From Ilumatobacteraceae bacterium (GTDB lineage Bacteria; Actinomycetota; Acidimicrobiia; Acidimicrobiales; Ilumatobacteraceae): a stretch of 64,000 nucleotides of DNA. The translations under genes were made by a program, and so were the position numbers. The stretch lies in NCBI GenBank assembly GCA_022843125.1, contig JALHOG010000004.1:5001-69000 (forward strand), in the 5' to 3' direction. Below the pieces are notes generated by a model. The model did no database searches and was not told the origin of the DNA. It worked only from the letters and a program-made list of their open reading frames with translations. Positions 17,063 to 24,413 of the stretch are shown one piece after another (within the stretch, counting starts at the first letter, position 1; the number at the start of each line of letters is the position of its first letter).

Positions 17063-17799
17063 TCATCTCCTGATGTCTCGGGGGGTGCCGGCTCGGTGGA
17101 GTCGGCGGCGGCGCTCGTGTCGCCGGGCGATTCAGCGGCCGTGTCGACGTCCGGTTCGGTTGCCGACTCACTGAGTGACTCGGTTGCCGGTTCGGTTGTC
17201 GGCTCGGTGGGAGCAGCCCTGTCCTCGCTGGCCTTCTGGGCCTCTTCCTGGGCTGCCTTCTTCAGTGCTTCCTGGGCCTTCTTGTCGGGTGCGAGGACGA
17301 GGGACATGTTGCGTCCCTCCATCCGCGCCTGGTTCTCGACCTTTGCGATCGGACCAGCCGTTGCGATGACACCGTCGAGGATCCGTTGGCCGAGCTCCGG
17401 GTGAGCCATCTCGCGCCCTCGGAACTGCAGGGTGACCTTCACCTTGTGACCTTCCTCGAGGAACTCCAGGAGATGACGCATCTTGGTGTCGAAGTCGCCC
17501 TTGCCGATCTTGGGCCGGAACTTCACTTCCTTCACCGTGACATGGGTCGTCTTCTTCCGGGCTTCCTTGGCCTTCTGGGCCTCTTCATACCGGAACTTCC
17601 CGTAGTCCATGATGCGGCACACCGGCGGGTTCGCCATCGGTGCGACCTCGACGAGATCGAGGTCGAGACCACGGGCCATGCGGAGCGCCTCGGGCACGGC
17701 TTTGATCCCGAGCTGGCCGCCGTCGGGACCGATCAATCGAACCTCACGGGCCCGGATACGGTCGTTGACACGGTGCTGTTCGCTCTTCGGCGGTGCTAT
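17059..17799 (-). CDS. infC: translation initiation factor IF-3, ATA start
   Basis: Prevents premature 30S-50S joining and proofreads start codons. The N-domain (VNDRIRAREVRLIGPDG, VAPMANPPVCRIMDYGKFRYE) and C-domain (KEVKFRPKIGKGDFDTKMRH) are intact. The conserved N-terminus APPKSEQHRVNDRIRAREV is in frame upstream of the first usable standard start (TTG 17736), and an in-frame TGA sits at 17808-17806. Only ATA (17799-17797) fits, 9 bases after AGGAG. IF-3 genes often use rare starts for autoregulation. The product (246 residues) carries an extra, strongly acidic Ser/Thr/Pro-rich tail of about 65 residues. Confidence 0.93.
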   Translation of the reverse strand: MAPPKSEQHRVNDRIRAREVRLIGPDGGQLGIKAVPEALRMARGLDLDLVEVAPMANPPVCRIMDYGKFRYEEAQKAKEARKKTTHVTVKEVKFRPKIGKGDFDTKMRHLLEFLEEGHKVKVTLQFRGREMAHPELGQRILDGVIATAGPIAKVENQARMEGRNMSLVLAPDKKAQEALKKAAQEEAQKASEDRAAPTEPTTEPATESLSESATEPDVDTAAESPGDTSAAADSTEPAPPETSGDE

Positions 17800-18089
17800 G
17801 ACGGATCACTCCTGTGCAATGGGTTGCCCCTTCGGTGCTGGGTCGCCATGTTTCGGCTGTTGGGTCTGCTCGACGCGGGGTCAATGCGGAGCGGACCACT
17901 GCGACGGCGTCGACGGGCGACGCACAGCCGAGAGGACCGTGATCATCATTGACCCGGGCGCACATGTGCTCGCTGATGCGGGCTGTGGCCGGGTGGGAGC
18001 CGATGAAACTGGCCCCACTTCGCTTCGGTTGTACTGCTCCGGTGACCAGGCAGAAGCGCTGGTGAACCGGCGCACGTAGGCTAGCGCAG
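17800..18089 (-). promoter_or_regulatory. infC leader and divergent promoter region
   Basis: About 290 bases with no convincing gene. An AGGAG ribosome-binding site lies at plus 17809-17813. At the far end the overlapping hexamers TAGGCT (plus 18077-18082) and TAGCCT (minus, plus 18078-18083) could serve as back-to-back -10 boxes for the DUF1844 gene and for the infC operon. If so, infC has a leader of roughly 270 bases, long enough for RNA control. I see no known L20 or IF-3 leader structure by eye. Confidence 0.35.
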
Positions 18090-18443
18090 GTGAGCAGTGA
18101 ATCCGACGTGCCAGGGATCGCCGGCGATCGCAGCGAGATCGACCCCGACATCGAGCGTCAGATGGCCGAGGCAGAGGTCGCCATCGCCGAGGCCCGCCAG
18201 CGCCTCGCCGAGGTCCCGGCCGAGGTGGTCGTGACCAACCATGTGATGGGCCTGTACGAGTTGGCGGCGATCCATCTCTCCTCGATCCCGCCCGACTTCC
18301 ACGCTGCGTCGCTCGCCATCGACGCGGTCGGCGTTCTCGTCGACGGGCTCGGCGAGCGCCTCGGCGACGAGTACACGACGCTGCGCGACGCCCTCGGCAA
18401 CATCCGCATCGCCTTCGTGAACCTGAAGGGTCAGCAGGGCTGA
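18090..18443 (+). CDS. DUF1844-type small protein
   Basis: A 117-residue, mainly helical acidic protein resembling actinobacterial DUF1844 proteins, which are commonly encoded next to infC. The conserved VVVTNHVMGLYELAAIHL segment (about 46-64) and the closing LGNIRIAFVNL match that family in outline. Function unknown. GTG 18090 is preceded by TAGGCT ending 7 bases upstream and no ribosome-binding site, so it is probably leaderless. It is divergent from infC. Confidence 0.65.
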   Translation: MSSESDVPGIAGDRSEIDPDIERQMAEAEVAIAEARQRLAEVPAEVVVTNHVMGLYELAAIHLSSIPPDFHAASLAIDAVGVLVDGLGERLGDEYTTLRDALGNIRIAFVNLKGQQG

Positions 18444-18464
18444 CAGCAGCAATGTCGGCGGCGG

Positions 18465-18770
18465 TCACGCGCCGAAGCGGCCATGTGGCGCAGAACGGAC
18501 ATGACCCTGGCGGATCACCACGTCCTCTGCATGAAGCAGCTGCGTCTGCTCACGCTCGGAACCAGGAACGAGGCGGCCGGCTGCGTTGACCACGCGCCAC
18601 CAGGGCAGATCGAGGTCGCTCGTCGACAGGATGCGCCCGACGAGCCGTGACTGCTTCGGGTACCCGGCGACCTCGGCGATGTCGCCGTAGCTCACGACCT
18701 CGCCGGGTTGGAGCGCCAGGATCACGTCGACGATGCGACGCTCGCGCTCGGCACGGGGGTCGCCTGGCAA
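18465..18770 (-). CDS. alkyltransferase-like (ATL) DNA-binding protein
   Basis: A 101-residue protein with the MGMT/Ada DNA-binding fold: RRIVDVILALQPGEVVSYGDIAEVAGYPKQSRLVGRIL followed by LPWWRVVNAAGRLV. The catalytic PCHR motif of methyltransferases is replaced by PWWR, as in ATL proteins, which flag O6-alkylguanine for nucleotide excision repair without repairing it. The start chosen is TTG 18770, directly before the domain and 13 bases after the cold-shock gene stop; longer frames overlap that gene. Confidence 0.8.
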   Translation of the reverse strand: MPGDPRAERERRIVDVILALQPGEVVSYGDIAEVAGYPKQSRLVGRILSTSDLDLPWWRVVNAAGRLVPGSEREQTQLLHAEDVVIRQGHVRSAPHGRFGA

Positions 18771-18783
18771 CGCTGAACCGCCG

Positions 18784-18981
18784 TCAGAGCTTGGCGACGC
18801 GGCCGGCCTGGATGAGGCCGAACTTGGGGAGCGGCTGGAACCGCACCGCCTGCCCGACGTCGACGGTCCGCGTGCCGTCGACGATCTCGATGCAGTGGAA
18901 CAGGTAGGCGCGCCCGTCGGCACCGACCAGGGTGCCGAGGCCCGTGCCCTCGTCGAACTCGGTGACGGTGCCCGTCAACAC
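18784..18981 (-). CDS. cold-shock domain protein
   Basis: A 65-residue single OB-fold protein of the CspA class: TGTVTEFDEGTGLGTLVGADG, then LFHCIEIVDG, then VGQAVRFQPLPKFG. The aromatic RNP1/RNP2 positions are partly degenerate (GLGTLV where KGFGFI is usual, LFHC where VFVH is usual), so nucleic-acid binding may be weaker than in classical CspA. The GTG start at 18981 follows hisG by 15 bases, so it may be co-transcribed with hisG. Confidence 0.8.
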   Translation of the reverse strand: MLTGTVTEFDEGTGLGTLVGADGRAYLFHCIEIVDGTRTVDVGQAVRFQPLPKFGLIQAGRVAKL

Positions 18982-18996
18982 GACCCATCGATCCGA

Positions 18997-19869
18997 TCAG
19001 TGCACGATCTTGAGGATCGGGATCTCGAGCAGGTCGGTTGCGCCGGCCTCGGTCACCGCAGGGATGACGAGGTTGATGCCTGCCTTCGGCACCACGCTCT
19101 CGATCGCGTAGTCGCCGTTGGCGAGCTGATTGATCGTCGGCGACTTGGCGGACGGCAACACGGCCAGCACGGCGTCGCGGCGATCGGCAGCGACGTTCAT
19201 CTTCAGGAGCACCTTGCCGCGCGCTTCGAGCGCGCCGTTCAGCAGCGTCATCAGCTGCTCCATCGCCTTGCGCTTGTCGGGGTCGGCGTAGCTGGCGGGG
19301 TTCGCGACGACCTCGGTGTAGCTCGTGAGAATGGTGTCGATCACCCGGAGGCCGGCGGCGCGCAACGCCCGACCGGTCTCGGTGATGTCGACGACGCAAT
19401 CGGCGATGTCCGGGATCTTCGCCTCGCTCGCCCCATAGGAGAGCCGCACGTCGGCCTCGACGCCCTTCGCGGCGAAGAACCGCTTGGTCATCTCCGGGTA
19501 CTCCGAGGTCACCCGCACGCCGTGCGGCAGATCCTCCACGCGCTGCACCGGCGAGTCTCCGGCGACAGCGACGACCACCTGCACCGGATTGGACGTCGCC
19601 TTGGAGTACTGCAGCTGGCCGAGGCTCTGGACCGCGCTGCCGGTCTCCTCGACCCAGTCACGCCCGGTGATACCGATGTCGAACAGGCCCTCGGCCACGT
19701 ACACCGGGATCTCCTGCGGACGCAGGATCCGGACGTCGGCGACGCGCGGATCGGCGATCGATGCCCTGTAGTCGACCGCGGACGAACGCACGACGGTGAG
19801 GTCGGCCGCCTCGAACAGCTCGAACGTGGCTCTCTCCAACGACCCCTTGGGCAACACGATCCTCAGCAC
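18997..19869 (-). CDS. hisG: ATP phosphoribosyltransferase, long form
   Basis: First step of histidine synthesis, joining ATP and PRPP. At 290 residues it is the long, HisZ-independent form with the C-terminal regulatory domain that binds histidine. Motifs include LPKGSL at the start, GLFDIGITGRDWV, and DCVVDITETGRALRAAGL (PRPP-binding). Starts at GTG 19869 with a TAACCT hexamer (plus 19878-19883) ending 8 bases upstream and no ribosome-binding site: probably leaderless. No other his gene is near; hisE in particular is not adjacent. Confidence 0.97.
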   Translation of the reverse strand: MLRIVLPKGSLERATFELFEAADLTVVRSSAVDYRASIADPRVADVRILRPQEIPVYVAEGLFDIGITGRDWVEETGSAVQSLGQLQYSKATSNPVQVVVAVAGDSPVQRVEDLPHGVRVTSEYPEMTKRFFAAKGVEADVRLSYGASEAKIPDIADCVVDITETGRALRAAGLRVIDTILTSYTEVVANPASYADPDKRKAMEQLMTLLNGALEARGKVLLKMNVAADRRDAVLAVLPSAKSPTINQLANGDYAIESVVPKAGINLVIPAVTEAGATDLLEIPILKIVH

Positions 19870-19905
19870 GTGGGCCGAGGTTAGCGACGGGGGCGACCGG
19901 AGCGA

Positions 19906-20727
19906 TCAACGGTTGCTACCGCGCACCGAGCCCACGAGCGGCGCGCCCCCGGCTCCCGTGGCGATGCAGATGAACCCACGGTCACCCAACGGCCAGGACT
20001 CGTCGGTGGGCGAGAGCGTGAAGAGCCCGAACTCGGAGTCGACATAATCGATGCCGACGTAGTCGGTGAACACTGTGCCGGTGCACACCAGCTCGACGTT
20101 GGCGAGCACGGGCCGCCGGCCCGGGTACTCGTCGAAACGCTCGATCTCACCGAGGTGGTACACCTCACCGTCGTGTGGAAGCGAGCAGTCCACGATCGGC
20201 AGCTCGTCGACTTCGGTGTCGTCGTTCGACCCATCGGCGTCGACCGAGCCGCTCAGATCGACGCAGTCGCCGACCGCGAGCTCGTAGACCGAGCGCTCGC
20301 CCGTGTCGAACGCACCGGCCGCCGCAGCGGCCACGAATGCCGCCATGCCCACCAGCGACACCAGTCCGAGGATCCAGCCGGCGCGGGCGACGCCGAGCCC
20401 CTTCAGCGATCCATTGCTGCGCTTGATGGTGCTCGCCGCGACGAGTCCGAGGATCAGCGCGAGCAGGCCGGGAATCACGATGCAGAACAGGAAGATGCTC
20501 AGGATGCCGAGCACGAGGCTCGCGGTCGCGTTGCCGGGTTGGCGTGGCAGCGACGGCGCCGAGCGCCATTCGTGGGGCGGGGCAGCGGGCATCGGCACCA
20601 AGTACGGCTGCGTGGTGTTGACGCCGGGTACCCCGGGGGCGCCCGGCGGCGCCAGCGGTACCGGCGGTGGGGGCGGGGGTGGGGGCGACGCGCCCTGGTC
20701 GCCCGTCGAGTAGCCGCCTGTCTGCAT
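19906..20727 (-). CDS. membrane protein, DUF4190 plus septum-formation-like domain
   Basis: A 273-residue protein with a proline-rich N-terminus (a run of eight prolines near residue 15), two hydrophobic helices in a DUF4190-like arrangement (about 68-98 and 115-140), then an extracytoplasmic domain with ELAVGDCVDL and several cysteines, similar to the actinobacterial septum-formation domain. Role at the envelope is inferred. ATG 20727 has TAATGT (plus 20734-20739) ending 6 bases upstream and looks leaderless. Confidence 0.7.
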   Translation of the reverse strand: MQTGGYSTGDQGASPPPPPPPPVPLAPPGAPGVPGVNTTQPYLVPMPAAPPHEWRSAPSLPRQPGNATASLVLGILSIFLFCIVIPGLLALILGLVAASTIKRSNGSLKGLGVARAGWILGLVSLVGMAAFVAAAAAGAFDTGERSVYELAVGDCVDLSGSVDADGSNDDTEVDELPIVDCSLPHDGEVYHLGEIERFDEYPGRRPVLANVELVCTGTVFTDYVGIDYVDSEFGLFTLSPTDESWPLGDRGFICIATGAGGAPLVGSVRGSNR

Positions 20728-20775
20728 CGACGCACATTAGTGACCAGGCTGCGCCTCGAGCGCGGGGCGAGTCGT

Positions 20776-21261
20776 TCAGTGCTCGGTCGGCGCGCTGGCG
20801 AGCAGTCGAAGCGCATGCGGCAGCACGTCGATCACTGCGTCGATCTGCTCGATCGCGCCCTTCGGGCTGCCGGGAGCGTTGCAGATCACTGCGTCGCCGC
20901 GGATACCCGCCACGCCGCGCGACAGGCGACCGTGCGGGCTCACGAGCCGCATCGCCTCGGCGAGCCCGGGCGCCTCGCGCTCGATCACTGCCCGCGTGCC
21001 TTCGGGGGTCTGGTCGCGGGGCGCGAAACCGGTCCCGCCGGTGGTGACGATCAGCCCGGCGAAACCGTCGGCCATCTCGGTCAACGAGCGCGCCACCTCA
21101 TCGGCACCGTCCTGGGTGATGCGGTGGTCGACGACGTCGAAGCCATTGGCGGCCAGGTGCGCCGCGAGTCCGCGCCCACCGGTGTCATCACGGACGCCGT
21201 GGAACACGCCGTCGCTGACGGTGAGCACCTTCGCGAGCAGTGGGGTCGTGGGTTCGCTCAT
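20776..21261 (-). CDS. MoaB/Mog-type molybdopterin domain protein
   Basis: A 161-residue protein of the MogA/MoaB family (MPT adenylyltransferase-like) in molybdenum-cofactor synthesis. The signature GLIVTTGGTGFAPRDQTPEGTRAVIEREAPGLAEAMR and the closing NAPGSPKGAIEQIDAVIDVLPHAL motif are complete. ATG 21261 overlaps the rsmB stop by 4 bases. A MobA-like protein at 61 kb is the only other possible Moco gene in the window. Confidence 0.85.
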   Translation of the reverse strand: MSEPTTPLLAKVLTVSDGVFHGVRDDTGGRGLAAHLAANGFDVVDHRITQDGADEVARSLTEMADGFAGLIVTTGGTGFAPRDQTPEGTRAVIEREAPGLAEAMRLVSPHGRLSRGVAGIRGDAVICNAPGSPKGAIEQIDAVIDVLPHALRLLASAPTEH

Positions 21262-22388
21262 AGGTCGCGACGGTAACGAACGAGCACCATGCCGTCGGTG
21301 TCTGCGTCGTGTGGGAGCACCCGCCAGCCGTGACGGTACGGCCGCCAGGCGCCCACCGGCGGCGGCTCCGGATCGACCGAGAACCCTGCCGGGACCGGAT
21401 GGTCGACGGATTCGGCCGCCGTGAGTGTGCACACGCTGTACACAAGTCGCCCGCCCGGCTTGACCAGAGGGGCGACGCCGTCGACGATGCGGCGCTGGAG
21501 CGTTGCCAGCTCGCCGATCGACGCCGGTGCGATTCGCCACCGGGCGTCAGGTCGGCGCCGGAGGGCTCCGAGCCCGCTGCACGGGGCGTCGACGAGCACG
21601 GCGTCGAAGGTCTCGACCGCGAACGGCGGCGTCGTGGCGTCGGCGACGACGGCTTCGAATCCGTCACGGTCGGTGAGGCCGAGTCGCGCGGCGTTCTGGG
21701 CGATCAGCCCCACTCGGGCAGCGCGGACATCAGCCGCCACCACCATGGCTCCACTCGACGCGATCGCGGTGGCCTTGCCACCGGGTGCGGCGCAGGCATC
21801 GAGCACCCGTTCGCCGGGGCGGGCGTCGACAGCGGCTGCGACCCACTGCGACGACTCGTCCTGCACGTAGCCGTCGTCGCGGGTCGTGACCGGCGGCGCC
21901 ACGTTCATGCGTTCGAGCGCTGCGCGTGCGTCGTCGGCGCCGAGCTCGTCGGCGAGCAACTCCCCGATCCAGTCGGGGTAGCTCAGGCGGGCGAGGTCGG
22001 ATGGCCACACCATCGGGGTCGCAGCGACCTTTCGGAGCACGGCGTTGACGAACCCGCGAGTCCGCTTCGGGGCGAGGCCGACCGTCTCGCCGACCGCTGC
22101 GTGTGCGGGCACCTTGGCGAAGGCGAGCTGGTAGGCGCCGAGTCGCAGCAGCGTGCGGGTCGCGGCATCCGGTGGCATGGTGGCGAAACGGTCGACCAGG
22201 GCGTCACAGGCACGCCGCATTCGAGTGGTGCCGTACACGAGCTCGGTGACGAAACGCCGGTCGAGGTCGCTCAGACCCGACCGTCCGAGCTCGGCCTGCA
22301 ACACGATGTTCGCGTAGGCGCCCTGGTCGTCGATGCGCCGCAACGCCGAGTACGCGACCGCTCGGGCGCTCACCTGGGTTGACGTCAC
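21258..22388 (-). CDS. rsmB: 16S rRNA m5C967 methyltransferase
   Basis: RsmB/Sun family. The 376-residue protein has the NusB-like N-terminal domain (RAVAYSALRRIDDQGAYANIVL) and the SAM-binding C-terminal domain: DACAAPGGKATAIAS (motif I), [19 protein letters not shown] and VYSVCTLTAAES, which supply both catalytic cysteines. GTG 22388 overlaps the fmt stop by 4 bases (GTGA), which fixes the start. The fmt-rsmB order matches Mycobacterium. Confidence 0.94.
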   Translation of the reverse strand: MTSTQVSARAVAYSALRRIDDQGAYANIVLQAELGRSGLSDLDRRFVTELVYGTTRMRRACDALVDRFATMPPDAATRTLLRLGAYQLAFAKVPAHAAVGETVGLAPKRTRGFVNAVLRKVAATPMVWPSDLARLSYPDWIGELLADELGADDARAALERMNVAPPVTTRDDGYVQDESSQWVAAAVDARPGERVLDACAAPGGKATAIASSGAMVVAADVRAARVGLIAQNAARLGLTDRDGFEAVVADATTPPFAVETFDAVLVDAPCSGLGALRRRPDARWRIAPASIGELATLQRRIVDGVAPLVKPGGRLVYSVCTLTAAESVDHPVPAGFSVDPEPPPVGAWRPYRHGWRVLPHDADTDGMVLVRYRRDL

Positions 22389-23188
22389 TCGAACCACTCG
22401 CCCGGTGCCGGCCGGGCACCGTTGCGCCACGCCTCGTACGCCATCCGCGCCTTCCCTTCGGGTTGCACCACCGTCGGGATCAAAGCCCCGTCGACCAACT
22501 CGCCGGCATGCACCTTCAGGCGTGCGCCCCGGAACATGGTCCAGGCTCCGCCGAGCCGCACGACGCGATCGGTCACGGTGCCCGGCTGCGACCAGTCGAT
22601 GCGCAAGTCGGTCGGCTCGATCTTCGCGGCATAGGTGGGCACTCCGAGCTGGGGCTCGGGCTCGCCGAGGCCGTGCGCGAGCGTGTCGACGAGCAGACGG
22701 GTGCCGACCTCGACCAGCTCACGGCGGAGCTCGTCCGCCGTCGTGGTCGCCCCGATCGGCACGTCGACGCGGGCGTACACCCCTCCCGTGTCGAGGCCCT
22801 CCTCGACGGCCATCACGCAGACGCCGGTGACGTCGTCGCCGGCGAGGAGGGCCCGTTCGACCGGGGCGGCGCCGCGCCACCGCGGCAGGAGCGAGAAGTG
22901 CAGGTTGATCATCCTCAGCTCGGCGAGCACGTGCGGCTTGATGATTCTGCCGAAGGCCACGACGACGCCGAGTTCGGCGCCGGCGGCGAGCACGTCGTCG
23001 ACCGTGTGCGAGACCGGGACGCCCAGCCGCAACGCCGCCTCCTTGACCGGGCTGGGCGACACGTCGTTGCCTCGGCCTCGGCGCTTGTCGGCACCGGTCA
23101 CCACGAGGGCGACATCGTGACCGTGAGCGACGAGCGCTTCGAGCGGCGGCACCGCCATCGCTGGGGTGCCGAGATACACGAGACGCAT
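22385..23188 (-). CDS. fmt: methionyl-tRNA formyltransferase
   Basis: Formylates initiator Met-tRNA. The 267-residue protein is short for the family (about 310), with the trimming in the C-terminal OB-like domain. The N-terminal catalytic domain is complete: RLVYLGTPAMAVPPLEAL, INLHFSLLPRWRGAAPVERA (SLLP loop with the catalytic Asn/His region) and the DTGGVYA motif. Its start lies 4 bases after the def stop, so def and fmt are coupled. Confidence 0.94.
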   Translation of the reverse strand: MRLVYLGTPAMAVPPLEALVAHGHDVALVVTGADKRRGRGNDVSPSPVKEAALRLGVPVSHTVDDVLAAGAELGVVVAFGRIIKPHVLAELRMINLHFSLLPRWRGAAPVERALLAGDDVTGVCVMAVEEGLDTGGVYARVDVPIGATTTADELRRELVEVGTRLLVDTLAHGLGEPEPQLGVPTYAAKIEPTDLRIDWSQPGTVTDRVVRLGGAWTMFRGARLKVHAGELVDGALIPTVVQPEGKARMAYEAWRNGARPAPGEWFE

Positions 23189-23192
23189 CAGG

Positions 23193-23732
23193 TCAGCTGA
23201 GGCGCAGGCGGCGCCGACGGGGCGCCTCCGCTGCGCCCAACTCGGCCTGGACCTGCATCCGCTTGTACTCGGCGATCGCTTCGCGACGTTGTTCGGGCAG
23301 CATCCGGTCGAACATCAGCACGCCGTGCAGGTGGTCGAGCTCGTGCTGGTACATGCGCGCCTCGAGCTCGTCGGCCTCACGCTCGACGACGTTTCCAGCG
23401 ATGTCGATCCCGCGCATGAGGACGGTCTTCGGGCGCACCATCTCGACGTACAAGCCGGGGATCGAGAGGCAACCCTCGTCGTAGACCCACTCGCCGTCGG
23501 ATTCGACGATCTCGGGGTTGAAGACCACTTGCTGGTCACCGTCGAGGTCCCAGATGAAGATCTGCTTCTGCACGCCGATCTGCGGGGCGGCCAGGGCGAT
23601 CCCGTTGTCGCTCTCGTACAGGGTGGTGAACATGTCTTCGACGAGGCGGACGAGCTTGCCGTCGACATCGGTGATGGGGGCGGCCTTCGACTTGAGCACC
23701 GGGTCGCCGAAGGTGCGGATCGAGTACGCCAC
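23193..23732 (-). CDS. def: peptide deformylase
   Basis: Removes the N-formyl group from nascent proteins. All three metal-site motifs are present: GIALAAPQIG, EGCLSIPG and HELDHLHG. I chose GTG 23732 (179 residues, AYSIRTFGDPVLK start). The longer frame upstream would run into the divergent methyltransferase. TAGCCT (plus 23740-23745) ends 7 bases before the GTG, indicating a leaderless transcript for def-fmt-rsmB-moaB. Confidence 0.96.
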   Translation of the reverse strand: MAYSIRTFGDPVLKSKAAPITDVDGKLVRLVEDMFTTLYESDNGIALAAPQIGVQKQIFIWDLDGDQQVVFNPEIVESDGEWVYDEGCLSIPGLYVEMVRPKTVLMRGIDIAGNVVEREADELEARMYQHELDHLHGVLMFDRMLPEQRREAIAEYKRMQVQAELGAAEAPRRRRLRLS

Positions 23733-23752
23733 ACGTGCCAGGCTAGCGGTGA

Positions 23753-24343
23753 ATGCCGAGCCACTACTTCGACGGCCAGCCCAGCGTCGCATCCGAGACC
23801 GAAGTCGTCGACGTCGCTCTGCCGGACGTCGCCTTCACGATGCTGACCGACCGCGGCGTGTTCAGCCACGGTCATCTGGACACGGGCACTGCGGTACTCC
23901 TCCGGGAGGCACCGGCACCCCCGGAGCGCGGCACCTTCCTCGATCTCGGGTGTGGGTCCGGCCCGATCGCGCTCACGCTCGCCAAGCGGTCACCCGGTGC
24001 AACGGTGTGGGCCGTCGACGTCAACGAGCGCGCCCGCGAACTCACACTGGGCAATGCCGAGCGCAACCGGGTCGACAACGTGCGGGTGGATGCCCCGGGC
24101 GACGTCCCCGACGATGTCCGTTTCGATCTGATCTGGACGAACCCGCCGATCCGCATCGGCAAAGCCGCGCTGCACGATCTCCTGCTCACGTGGCTCGCTC
24201 GCCTCGGAACCGGCGGCTCGGCCGTGCTCGTCGTGCAGAAGCACCTCGGGGCAGACTCGCTCCAGCGTTGGCTGATCGAGCAGGGCCACCCCACCGAACG
24301 TATCGCCAGCCACGCCGGCTTCAGGTTGTTGCGGGTCACGTGA
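23753..24343 (+). CDS. RsmC-like small-domain methyltransferase
   Basis: A 196-residue class I SAM-dependent methyltransferase. It has DLGCGSGPIALTLA (motif I) and IWTNPPIRIGK, the NPP motif of exocyclic-N methyltransferases; NPP followed by IRIGK is typical of the RsmC/RlmG relatives that modify guanine in rRNA. The N-terminal pseudo-domain of full RsmC is absent, as in many Gram-positive relatives. Starts at ATG 23753, divergent from def. Its stop codon lies inside the palindrome at 24340-24411. Confidence 0.85.
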   Translation: MPSHYFDGQPSVASETEVVDVALPDVAFTMLTDRGVFSHGHLDTGTAVLLREAPAPPERGTFLDLGCGSGPIALTLAKRSPGATVWAVDVNERARELTLGNAERNRVDNVRVDAPGDVPDDVRFDLIWTNPPIRIGKAALHDLLLTWLARLGTGGSAVLVVQKHLGADSLQRWLIEQGHPTERIASHAGFRLLRVT

Positions 24344-24411
24344 CGGAATGGGTCAGACCACATCCGTCACGGCTCGAGCCGTGACGGAGTTGGTCTGACC
24401 CATTCCGTCAC
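24340..24411. repeat. 72-base near-perfect palindrome between convergent genes
   Basis: Outer arms of 21 bases (24340-24360 and 24391-24411) are exact inverted copies. After a two-base mismatch (24361-24362 against 24389-24390), inner arms of 13 bases (24363-24375 and 24376-24388) form a perfect, loop-free palindrome. The octamer GTGACGGA occurs four times, twice per strand. The element fills the 70-base gap between the stops of the RsmC-like gene and priA. It could act as a bidirectional terminator; the GGTCAGACC core recalls REP-type mobile palindromes, which is a speculation. Confidence 0.9.
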
Positions 24412-24413
24412 GT

